Below, one piece after another: positions 1 to 5,372 of a stretch of 5,780 nt of DNA (position 1 is the first letter of the stretch; each line of letters starts with the position of its first letter). Source of the DNA: Bacteroidota bacterium (lineage in GTDB: Bacteria > Bacteroidota > Bacteroidia > Chitinophagales > Chitinophagaceae); NCBI GenBank assembly GCA_028876035.1, contig JAGWTK010000274.1, positions 1 to 5,780 of the forward strand, given 5' to 3'. The notes below the pieces were generated by a model. The model did not search any database, was not told the origin of the DNA, and saw only the letters and a program-made list of their open reading frames with translations. The translations under genes and the position numbers were made by a program.

Positions 1-995
1 GGAAAGGGGATATCACAAAAGCCTACAAATACCTTAAAATAGTGGGTGAGATCAATGATTCATTGTTTGTACAACGCACCAATATTCAAAACGAGAAACT
101 CTCGGTTTCCTACGAATACAAACAGAAAAACCTGGAAGATAAGATGGCGTTCGACGAGCAACTGCATTCCAGTGAAAGCAGGGCAACAGCACAGAAGAAC
201 CGGTTCATCATCACAGCTTTATTGCTACTGCTAACCGCCTCCCTGGCAGCGGTTTGGTTCAGCCGGGTAAAACTATTACAAAAGAAGAACCAGGTTGCCG
301 AAAAAGATGCAGCCATGAAAGCGCAGCAGATCCAGCAACTGGAAAATGAAAAGCAATTGCTGGTGTCGCATTCCATCGTACAGGGACAGGAGCATGAACG
401 AACCCGATTGGCAAAAGATCTGCACGACGGTCTGGGTGGATTGCTGACAGGTGTAAAACATTCCATTATCAATATGAAGGAAAGATTCATCCTTACTGAC
501 GCGCATGTAACTGGTTTCGAAAAGTCGATTGCAATGATTGATTTGTCCATGCAGGAATTGCGGCGGATTGCGCAGAATATGATGCCCGAAGCGTTGGCGA
601 AATTCGGATTGGACGAAGCGTTGAAAGATTATTGTGCCAGTGTGGGCGGAAGCACCACTAAAGTGATCTTCCAGTCATTTGGAGAAACCGGCACATTGGC
701 GGATACTACCGAGATTATGATTTACCGGATTGTCCAGGAATTGGTCAACAACGCTCTTAAACACGCCTCCGCCGCTGAAATTATGGTTCAACTGGTGAAG
801 GGAAGCGATTGGATACGCATTAATGTGGAAGACGACGGGAAAGGTTTTGATGTGGAGGTTCTGAAGCAGTCGAAAGGATTTGGATGGGGTAGTATACGTA
901 ACCGGGTTGATTACCTGCAGGGCAATATTGATATCCGGTCTGAACCTGGTTCCGGTACCTCCGTGAGTGTAGAACTTAAAACAGCTAACGCATGA
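1..995 (+). CDS. Sensor histidine kinase with TPR-like tail, one membrane span, HisKA_3 and HATPase_c domains (5' partial)
   Basis: Likely autophosphorylating sensor kinase for the regulator encoded next to it. The frame is open from position 3, so the GTG at 42 is probably internal: the 13 codons before it read KGDITKAYKYLKI and continue into a DSLF motif, like the last helix of a TPR repeat. Numbering from that GTG, a hydrophobic span lies at about residues 55-73, a coiled-coil-like linker at 75-112, and the H-box (HERTRLAKDLHDG) at 118-130 with phospho-acceptor His128. The N-box (QELVNNALKHA) is at 232-242, the G1 box (DDGKGFD) at 264-270 and the G2 region (GFGWGSIRNRV) at 279-289, so the ATP-binding domain looks intact. 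TPR modules in such kinases normally lie outside the membrane and the catalytic part in the cytoplasm. The signal is unknown. The stop overlaps the next gene's start by 4 bases, indicating translational coupling. Confidence 0.95.
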   Translation, partial: KGDITKAYKYLKIVGEINDSLFVQRTNIQNEKLSVSYEYKQKNLEDKMAFDEQLHSSESRATAQKNRFIITALLLLLTASLAAVWFSRVKLLQKKNQVAEKDAAMKAQQIQQLENEKQLLVSHSIVQGQEHERTRLAKDLHDGLGGLLTGVKHSIINMKERFILTDAHVTGFEKSIAMIDLSMQELRRIAQNMMPEALAKFGLDEALKDYCASVGGSTTKVIFQSFGETGTLADTTEIMIYRIVQELVNNALKHASAAEIMVQLVKGSDWIRINVEDDGKGFDVEVLKQSKGFGWGSIRNRVDYLQGNIDIRSEPGSGTSVSVELKTANA

Positions 996-1615
996 TTCGC
1001 GTCTTTATCGTTGATGATCACCCCGTGGTGGCCGAAGGAATCCGTTCTTTGCTTTCGCCGGAACAAACCATCAGCTGGCAGGGGCATGCACTGAATGCCG
1101 CTGATTGTATCGAAGGGCTGAAGACGGTGGCTGTGGATGTATTGTTGCTAGATATCAATCTGCCCGATAAAAATGGTGTCGACCTGTGCAAAGAGGTCAG
1201 GGTAAATTTTCCTGGCGTAAAGGTTTTGGCATTAAGCACACTCAATCAACCTTCGTTTATCAACAAAATCATGAACAATGGAGGAAGCGGGTATGTGTTA
1301 AAGAATGCCGATAAAGCAGAATTGATGGAAGCCATCAGGACCGTTGCAGCTGGTGACGATTACCTGAGTGAAGAAGCCAGTCGCCTTGTAAAAGCGGCCT
1401 TGCATGAACGTGATGGGGTGCCCTATCTCACACGACGCGAGAAAGAAATCCTGGGATTGTTGGCCACAGGGCTTACGACACCTGAGATTGCGGAGAAATT
1501 GTTTGTGAGTCCCTGGACTGTGGACGGTCACCGTAAGAGCATCATGACAAAACTTAATGTCAGGAACACGGCCAGCCTTATCAAATATGCCTATGAAAAC
1601 GGACTATTGGAATAA
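992..1615 (+). CDS. NarL/FixJ-family response regulator (receiver domain plus LuxR-type HTH)
   Basis: A 207-residue DNA-binding response regulator of normal length for the NarL/FixJ family. The receiver domain covers about residues 1-120: acidic pair D8/D9, phospho-acceptor D54 in LLLDINLPDKNG, Ser82 at the conserved Thr/Ser position, and K104 in GYVLKN. All the expected catalytic residues are present, so it should be phosphorylatable. The LuxR-type helix-turn-helix is at about 145-205, beginning LTRREKEILGLLATG, with the recognition helix near SPWTVDGHRKSI. Its ATG sits in the ATGA overlap with the kinase stop, so the two genes are one transcript and very probably a cognate pair. Target genes cannot be told from the window; the convergent minus-strand genes are not obvious targets. 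The stop is 31 bp from the stop of the convergent methyltransferase gene. Confidence 0.97.
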   Translation: MIRVFIVDDHPVVAEGIRSLLSPEQTISWQGHALNAADCIEGLKTVAVDVLLLDINLPDKNGVDLCKEVRVNFPGVKVLALSTLNQPSFINKIMNNGGSGYVLKNADKAELMEAIRTVAAGDDYLSEEASRLVKAALHERDGVPYLTRREKEILGLLATGLTTPEIAEKLFVSPWTVDGHRKSIMTKLNVRNTASLIKYAYENGLLE

Positions 1616-1646
1616 CCGATCCAGTTATTGCAAAAACTGCGGTGCA

Positions 1647-2735
1647 TCAGGCTAACCTGCATACCAGTAAACTATTGCTGATACTGATATTGTGGTGTTC
1701 CGATTCGACAATGAGTCCGGCTTTGTCGATGCATTTTTTGAATGTTACATAATCATACATCTGGCTGTTGCCATTGGCCATTGCTGTAAAGTAGATGGAG
1801 AATTGCTGAAGTGCGAACGCAGCCGTTTCGTTTTTCTGCATATCCCAGAATCCTTCCTGTATACAAATCTTGCCGTCCTTACCAGCAGCGGTTGCGCATT
1901 TCTTTAATATGGCAACGATTTCGGCTTCAGAAAAACAATCGAGGAACTGGCTCATCCAAATCGTATCGAATCCTTTGGGTAATTCGGTATTCGGGTCCAG
2001 CATATTGGCCTGGTAAAAATCAACCTGGTTGTGTACATCCATTTCTTTGAGGGCCTTCATAGCCATGTTCAACTGACCGGGCAAATCGACGATGGTTACG
2101 TTGATATCTTTAGACGTCTCCAGGATTTTTCTGCAAAAGCGGCCCGTGTTACCGCCAATGTCAAGTATGCGCTTCGGCTTTACTTCTTTTAAAAGGATGG
2201 TTATGGCAGCTGGAAAAGCTTCGTCGGAATAACGGTGGTCCAGTGCAAACCAGCTTTTCTGCACCTGTGGCGGTAATTGCGCAAGTGCCTCATAAATTGT
2301 AGGCCAGTTGCCGAACACTTTCAATCCTTCTGGTTTTTCGTTGGCGATACTCTTATCGAGATCAAATAACCCCTGGTAGCATACGTCGTGCGTGAAATCC
2401 AGGTTGATGCGCACCGTTTGATCGTGCAGAAGGAAGTAGCCGGTTTTGGCGAGAAAATATTTATCGTCGCGATAGTTAACAAGACCGATTCCCAGGCCGG
2501 CATGTAACAAAACCCTCACCTGGTATTCGCCGATTGATGACGATGCCACTACTTCGTCAAACGAGATTCCTTTCTTGCCTGCTGTATCGATCATTTCCAG
2601 TATGCCGGTCTGCAACAATACGCGCGATACCTGGAAGACAACGGGTGCAAAGGATATCCAGTAGGCGTTTTTTTGTGCAGCAAATGCGCTCAGCTTATCA
2701 TCTTTGTAAAAATCGAATCCGGTTAGTTTTGACAT
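1647..2735 (-). CDS. SAM-dependent methyltransferase, O-methyltransferase (Methyltransf_2-like) family
   Basis: A 362-residue, probably cytoplasmic class I methyltransferase with the two-part layout of small-molecule O-methyltransferases. The N-terminal helical/winged-helix dimerisation region spans about residues 20-110. The SAM-binding Rossmann fold follows: motif I (ILDIGGNTGRF) at 190-200, the acidic ribose-binding strand (TIVDLPGQL) at 214-222, a motif IV region (FDTIWMSQFLDCFSEAE) at 256-272, and ICIQEGFW at 290-297. At the position where family members such as plant and acetylserotonin O-methyltransferases have the catalytic His of LHDWSDEE, this protein reads LDCFSEAE, so Asp266 replaces His. 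The substrate is unknown. From memory, the FLDCF and YFTAMANGNSQMY motifs resemble methyltransferases in aryl polyene/flexirubin-type pigment clusters, but no other pigment gene is visible here. The ATG at 2735 is the first plausible start, about 20 nt downstream of a possible start point from a Bacteroidota-like promoter. Confidence 0.92.
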   Translation of the reverse strand: MSKLTGFDFYKDDKLSAFAAQKNAYWISFAPVVFQVSRVLLQTGILEMIDTAGKKGISFDEVVASSSIGEYQVRVLLHAGLGIGLVNYRDDKYFLAKTGYFLLHDQTVRINLDFTHDVCYQGLFDLDKSIANEKPEGLKVFGNWPTIYEALAQLPPQVQKSWFALDHRYSDEAFPAAITILLKEVKPKRILDIGGNTGRFCRKILETSKDINVTIVDLPGQLNMAMKALKEMDVHNQVDFYQANMLDPNTELPKGFDTIWMSQFLDCFSEAEIVAILKKCATAAGKDGKICIQEGFWDMQKNETAAFALQQFSIYFTAMANGNSQMYDYVTFKKCIDKAGLIVESEHHNISISNSLLVCRLA

Positions 2736-2763
2736 ACAAGACGAAGTTAGAGGGATTGGAGGT

Positions 2764-2795
2764 TAAAAGTAGGCCATCCGGGAGAGCCTGGCAAT
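2764..2795 (-). promoter_or_regulatory. Putative Bacteroidota-type promoter of the methyltransferase gene
   Basis: On the minus strand a TTG (complement of 2792-2794) is followed after 20 nt by TACTTTTA (complement of 2764-2771). The Bacteroidota consensus is TTTG, about 19-21 nt, then TAnnTTTG; here the -7 element matches all fixed positions except the last. Transcription would begin near 2757, giving a leader of about 21 nt before the ATG at 2735. The leader has no Shine-Dalgarno sequence, as is normal in this phylum. The match is modest and was found by eye. Confidence 0.35.
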
Positions 2796-2817
2796 TTTTT
2801 TGCAAAACTTTAAACTC

Positions 2818-2852
2818 AAGTAATAAGTTCTAAGTTGTAAGTGGTAAGTGTT
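2818..2852. repeat. Tandem heptamer array, five units, consensus AAGTnnT
   Basis: Five exact 7-nt steps (starts at 2818, 2825, 2832, 2839, 2846). All five units keep AAGT at positions 1-4 and T at position 7, while positions 5-6 vary. On the complementary strand the units read ACTTAnn in another phase. The array ends abruptly at 2852 and lies about 23 bp upstream (in the methyltransferase's sense) of the putative -33 box. There are no insertion-sequence ends or target duplications. Confidence 0.75.
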
Positions 2853-3059
2853 GATGCCTGGCCAGATTGATTGGACTTTGAAATTGCAGTTTCTTCGCTC
2901 TTAATACAATTGGAAAGCACTTGACTTACCGTTGGTTCTTTTACCTTCCCATTTTTCACGCCGTTTAGTATTAGAATTCACGGCTTCGTTCAAACAATTA
3001 AATGTTTGCAGGAAGAGGCCCAGCATCTGCTTGATTTCCGCCACCGGCCAATTACCCAC
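2853..3059. other. Gene-free spacer between two short-repeat arrays
   Basis: This is the rest of the 375-bp gap between the transsulfuration gene and the methyltransferase gene. The best open frame in it is on the minus strand, 3044 (GTG) or 3026 (ATG) to the stop at 2901-2903, giving 47 or 41 residues that end KRREKWEGKRTNGKSSAF plus three more. An in-frame TAG lies a few codons upstream. No domain, signal peptide or ribosome binding site supports it, so it is not called as a gene. A gene remnant is possible. I saw no tRNA, riboswitch or convincing terminator. Confidence 0.5.
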
Positions 3060-3122
3060 GACTACTGACTAAAGACTACTGACTGCCAACTCAGGACTAA
3101 GGACTATCGACTAAAGACTGGC
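3060..3122. repeat. Tandem heptamer array, nine units, consensus GACTAnn, overlapping a gene end
   Basis: Nine consecutive 7-nt units begin at 3060, 3067, 3074, 3081, 3088, 3095, 3102, 3109 and 3116. Eight start GACT and one AACT; six continue with A, and the last two bases vary. GACTAAA and GACTACT each occur twice. The phase never slips. The right-hand 12 bases lie inside the transsulfuration gene: they encode its last three residues (ASL) and its TAG stop, which is the complement of CTA in a GACTAAA unit. The array is therefore not purely intergenic. Confidence 0.85.
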
Positions 3123-4292
3123 TAATGCGTCATTCAGATCCTGGAGCAGGTCGTCTACGTTTTCAATGCCCACCGAATAGCGAATCAGTGCTTCGGGTAT
3201 GCCTAACATCTGTCTTTGTGCTTCGGTGAGTTCAACATGACTGGTCGTGCGGGGTGGACCAGCGAGGGTGTGTACTGATCCCAGGCTGGCGGCAAGATGA
3301 ACCAGTTTCAACTTGGGTAAGAACTTCTTTACCATGTCATAATTGCCATCCAAAGCAAAACTCATGATGCCACCGAAGCCTCGCATTTGTGATTGAGCAA
3401 TGTTATGGCCTTTGTGTGTGGACAGGCCCGGATAGAAAACGTCTTTCACTTTTGAATGTGTCTTCAGGTACTCCGCAATTCTAAGCGCCGATGCGTTTTG
3501 TCGTTCGATGCGCAGTTCAAGCGTTTTCATGCCACGGGCGATCATATACGCTGGATCGGCCTGCAAACTGGCGCCGTTGATCTCCCTGAAATTGAATACG
3601 CGCTGCACCAGTTCTTTCTTACCTGCCAGCAATCCGCCCATCGCATCTGAATGACCGCACAGGAATTTGGTAGCACTGTGAATGACAAGGTCGGCTCCCA
3701 GCGCCAACGGATTTTGATTGATGGGGGTAGCAAAAGTATTATCCACCACAACGATGGCCCCGGTTTTATGGGCTGCTGCCGCAATGCGTTTGATATCGAT
3801 AATCTTAAGAGTTGGATTGGTGGGCGTTTCCAGGTAAACCAGGTCGCAGCCTCCCGCGATAGCAGCTTCGAGCGCCTCATGATCAGTCGTGTCGCAGAGC
3901 TGCACCTGTGCATTGTATTTCGGAAGAAAATCCAGAAAGATTTTACTGGCACCGCCGTAGGTATCTTTTACGGAAACGACTTTTTTCCCGGGTGTTAGAA
4001 AAGTAAACAAGGTATTGCTGATAGCGGCCATACCTGTTGCGAAAGAAGTGGCAGCTTCCGCATTTTCGAGCACGCGGATTTTTTCCTCCAGGGCAGCAAC
4101 GGTAGGATTTGTATTTCGGCTGTAGATAAATCCCGGTGCCTGCCCGAGTGATACCTGGTGCCAGTGTTCCGGATCATGGTAAGCAAAAGCTACGCTGTTC
4201 ACAATGGGGGTGGTTACCGTTCCCAGCGCGTTAATATCTGTTTCACCGGCCCAAACGGCCGAGGTTCCTTTTTTGAATTCCGGTTGTTGCAT
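3111..4292 (-). CDS. PLP-dependent transsulfuration enzyme (cystathionine gamma-synthase/lyase family)
   Basis: A 393-residue fold-type I PLP enzyme of the Cys/Met metabolism family, of normal length. Visible landmarks: Y57 and R59 in IYSRNTNPT (cofactor phosphate contact from the partner subunit), G87-M88 in SFATGMAA, the ring-stacking Y112 in DTYGGA, D184 in VVDNTFATP (pyridine nitrogen), the Schiff-base Lys209 in HSATKFLCGHSDAMGG, and R371 in IRYSVGIE (substrate carboxylate). Methionine gamma-lyases typically have Cys two residues after the stacking Tyr; here it is Gly114, which argues against that activity. The position before conserved Ser336 is Ala335, where cystathionine gamma-lyases and -synthases usually have Glu, so synthase, lyase or sulfhydrylase activity cannot be fixed. 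The ATG at 4292 is 23 bp after the stop of a small secreted-peptide ORF. The last three codons and the stop lie in a heptamer array. Confidence 0.95.
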   Translation of the reverse strand: MQQPEFKKGTSAVWAGETDINALGTVTTPIVNSVAFAYHDPEHWHQVSLGQAPGFIYSRNTNPTVAALEEKIRVLENAEAATSFATGMAAISNTLFTFLTPGKKVVSVKDTYGGASKIFLDFLPKYNAQVQLCDTTDHEALEAAIAGGCDLVYLETPTNPTLKIIDIKRIAAAAHKTGAIVVVDNTFATPINQNPLALGADLVIHSATKFLCGHSDAMGGLLAGKKELVQRVFNFREINGASLQADPAYMIARGMKTLELRIERQNASALRIAEYLKTHSKVKDVFYPGLSTHKGHNIAQSQMRGFGGIMSFALDGNYDMVKKFLPKLKLVHLAASLGSVHTLAGPPRTTSHVELTEAQRQMLGIPEALIRYSVGIENVDDLLQDLNDALASL

Positions 4293-4315
4293 ATTGATGT
4301 ATTGGGTAAAATCGG

Positions 4316-4414
4316 TTAATGATTACCGGTGCCTTGTTTATTTTTTTGTGCGTAGATCCCTTGTTGAACGATGAATGCGCCTACAAGGAAACAAAGCAGT
4401 TTATAAGCTGACAT
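4316..4414 (-). CDS. Small ORF with Sec signal peptide (32 aa), possible secreted peptide or gene remnant
   Basis: A 32-residue frame with ATG at 4412-4414 and TAA at 4316-4318. An in-frame TAA at 4424-4426 means this ATG is the first start. The protein has a short n-region (MSAYK, one positive charge), a hydrophobic core (LLCFLVGAFIV) at residues 6-16, and a polar end (QQGIYA) giving an A|Q signal-peptidase I site after residue 22, typical of Bacteroidota. The mature part would be only about ten residues (QKNKQGTGNH). Cys8 is inside the core, so this is not a lipoprotein signal. The stop is 23 bp before the transsulfuration gene start, and a weak TATATTTA element (complement of 4453-4460) lies upstream. 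It may be a real micropeptide, a translated leader, or the surviving 5' end of a decayed exported protein. No homolog is recognised. Confidence 0.5.
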   Translation of the reverse strand: MSAYKLLCFLVGAFIVQQGIYAQKNKQGTGNH

Positions 4415-4475
4415 GAATTGGTTTTAGGCGTGCAACTGAAGCTGCACTTCACTAAATATACGAAAGACGGCTTGT

Positions 4476-5174
4476 TTATGCCGGAAGGAGGTCGCAATAC
4501 CAGAATCCTTTTTGTTGTGCTGGATCGGTGGGATTTGCATAGGATCGAAGTACCAATTCTCCTTTGGTAAAAGCGACCGGCGCATCCTTAAAAACCGGTC
4601 CGTCAAAAACAAAGCTGTGGAACTCGCCATTCTCTCCGCAGGGATCGATGTTGGCCGGCAGGTCCTGCAAAAATGATTCATCAAATAATCTACCAGCGAA
4701 ACTTTGGTCCAATACTGTATTGTCAATACAAGTAATTATGCTCTTGAATCCTTTTGCAATGAATGACCTGGCAAGTTCAATGGTAGGTATTTTCCAAATG
4801 GGGAAGATCGCTTTCAGGTTGAGTTGTGCCAGTTTCTCTTCGCGGTAGCGGCGTAAATCTTCCAGGAAGATATCACCAAAAGCGGCTGTAGTAGCGCCCT
4901 GGCTTTTCAGGTCGGACAATACGCTCGTCATCGCCTGTTCATATACCTGCATATCGGGCATTTCCGGCACCATCATTTTTATCAATGGCAATCCAATTTG
5001 TTTGCATTGCTGTTCCAGTAAACTGATTCGAACGCCGTGCATGGAAACCCGCTGGTAATGTTCGTTTACAGAAGTAAGCAGCCCAAGGATATCAGCCTGT
5101 TGTTGCTGCAACTGGTGCAAACAGTAGGCTGAGTCCTTTCCGCCGCTCCAGTTGAATATGATCTTATCGCGCAT
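4476..5174 (-). CDS. PP-loop ATPase of the Dph6 / MJ0570-related (COG2102-like) family
   Basis: A 232-residue adenine-nucleotide alpha-hydrolase-type protein, probably cytoplasmic. It has the PP-loop SGGKDS at residues 10-15, which binds ATP and supports adenylation with release of pyrophosphate; the conserved acidic motif GDIFLEDLRRYREEK at 100-114; and the family signature PCGENGEFHSFVFDGPVF at 178-195. These identify the family of archaeal/eukaryotic diphthine-ammonia ligase (Dph6), which amidates diphthine on elongation factor 2. Bacteria generally lack diphthamide, so the bacterial substrate is unknown and the eukaryotic activity should not be transferred. The length fits single-domain members. 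The ATG at 5174 directly precedes the canonical N-terminal strand (KIIFNW). A heptamer array begins 29 bp upstream, leaving little room for a separate promoter. The next gene in the same direction is a 32-aa ORF 61 bp downstream. Confidence 0.93.
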   Translation of the reverse strand: MRDKIIFNWSGGKDSAYCLHQLQQQQADILGLLTSVNEHYQRVSMHGVRISLLEQQCKQIGLPLIKMMVPEMPDMQVYEQAMTSVLSDLKSQGATTAAFGDIFLEDLRRYREEKLAQLNLKAIFPIWKIPTIELARSFIAKGFKSIITCIDNTVLDQSFAGRLFDESFLQDLPANIDPCGENGEFHSFVFDGPVFKDAPVAFTKGELVLRSYANPTDPAQQKGFWYCDLLPA

Positions 5175-5202
5175 GTTGTGTCATTAATGGTGCACGATAT
5201 TA

Positions 5203-5335
5203 GGGAAGTATTAAGTAATAAGCGGGAAGATTTAAGGGATTTTGATCTGAGGTTGGGTGAGGGGCATTAGGTAAGAGGCAGGACGCAAGAGGTAAAGGGT
5301 AAGGGGGAAGGGGTAAAAGGTGAGTGGGGATAAAT
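5203..5335. repeat. Long degenerate heptamer array, about 19 units, purine-rich, consensus nnnRRG(T/C)
   Basis: Stepping by 7 from 5203 keeps phase for 133 bp. G occupies unit position 6 in 16 of 19 units, and a pyrimidine occupies position 7 in 13 of 19, although pyrimidines are otherwise scarce in this tract. The best part is 5252-5321: all ten units have G at position 6 and nine have a pyrimidine at 7. The left five units (5203-5237) are nnnAAGn and the right ones nnn(A/G)GG(T/C), with two poor units between (5238-5251). On the other strand the units read (A/G)CYYnnn. The array fills most of the 185-bp gap between the flavin reductase and the PP-loop ATPase genes. Confidence 0.75.
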
Positions 5336-5372
5336 CCAAAAATCAAACAATTTAAGAATCTAGAAATCTAAT
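5333..5372. repeat. Tandem octamer array, five units, consensus AATCnAAn, overlapping a gene end
   Basis: AAT(C/T) recurs at exactly 8-nt steps: 5333, 5341, 5349, 5357 and 5365 (AATC four times, AATT once). Remaining positions are mostly A. It abuts the heptamer array with no spacer, and the period changes from 7 to 8 at the junction. Positions 5360-5372 lie in the flavin reductase gene and supply its TAG stop (complement of 5360-5362, within AATCTAGA) and last codons (LDF). Confidence 0.7.

Noticed and set aside
42..44. GTG as the start of the histidine kinase gene
   Set aside because: The frame is open back to position 3, and the 13 upstream codons look like the end of a TPR helix, so the true start lies outside the window.
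1622..1639. Imperfect palindrome CAGTT...AACTG in the convergent gap as a bidirectional terminator
   Set aside because: The stem is only 5 bp with an 8-nt loop and no T-tract on either side. It could help termination, but the sequence alone does not support it.
2534..2833. Plus-strand open frame antisense to the methyltransferase 5' end
   Set aside because: It is a shadow of the methyltransferase gene, with no family motif and with a C-terminus running through the promoter region.
2901..3044. Minus-strand open frame of 41-47 codons in the spacer
   Set aside because: There is no recognisable domain, signal sequence or ribosome binding site, and an in-frame stop lies close upstream. The start resembles the last helix of four-helix-bundle (23S intervening-sequence) proteins only faintly.
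3060..3122. The GACT-rich array as a CRISPR array or insertion-sequence end
   Set aside because: The unit is 7 nt with no spacers, there are no cas genes or transposase, and no terminal inverted repeats or target duplication are visible.
4430..4447. Inverted repeat GTGCA...TGCAC upstream of the small ORF as a terminator or riboswitch stem
   Set aside because: A single 5-bp stem with an 8-nt loop, no following T-run and no conserved riboswitch core; chance is likely.
4453..4460. TATATTTA on the minus strand as a -7 promoter element for the small ORF and transsulfuration gene
   Set aside because: It resembles TAnnTTTG, but no TTG-type -33 element sits at the right distance, so it was not called as a promoter.
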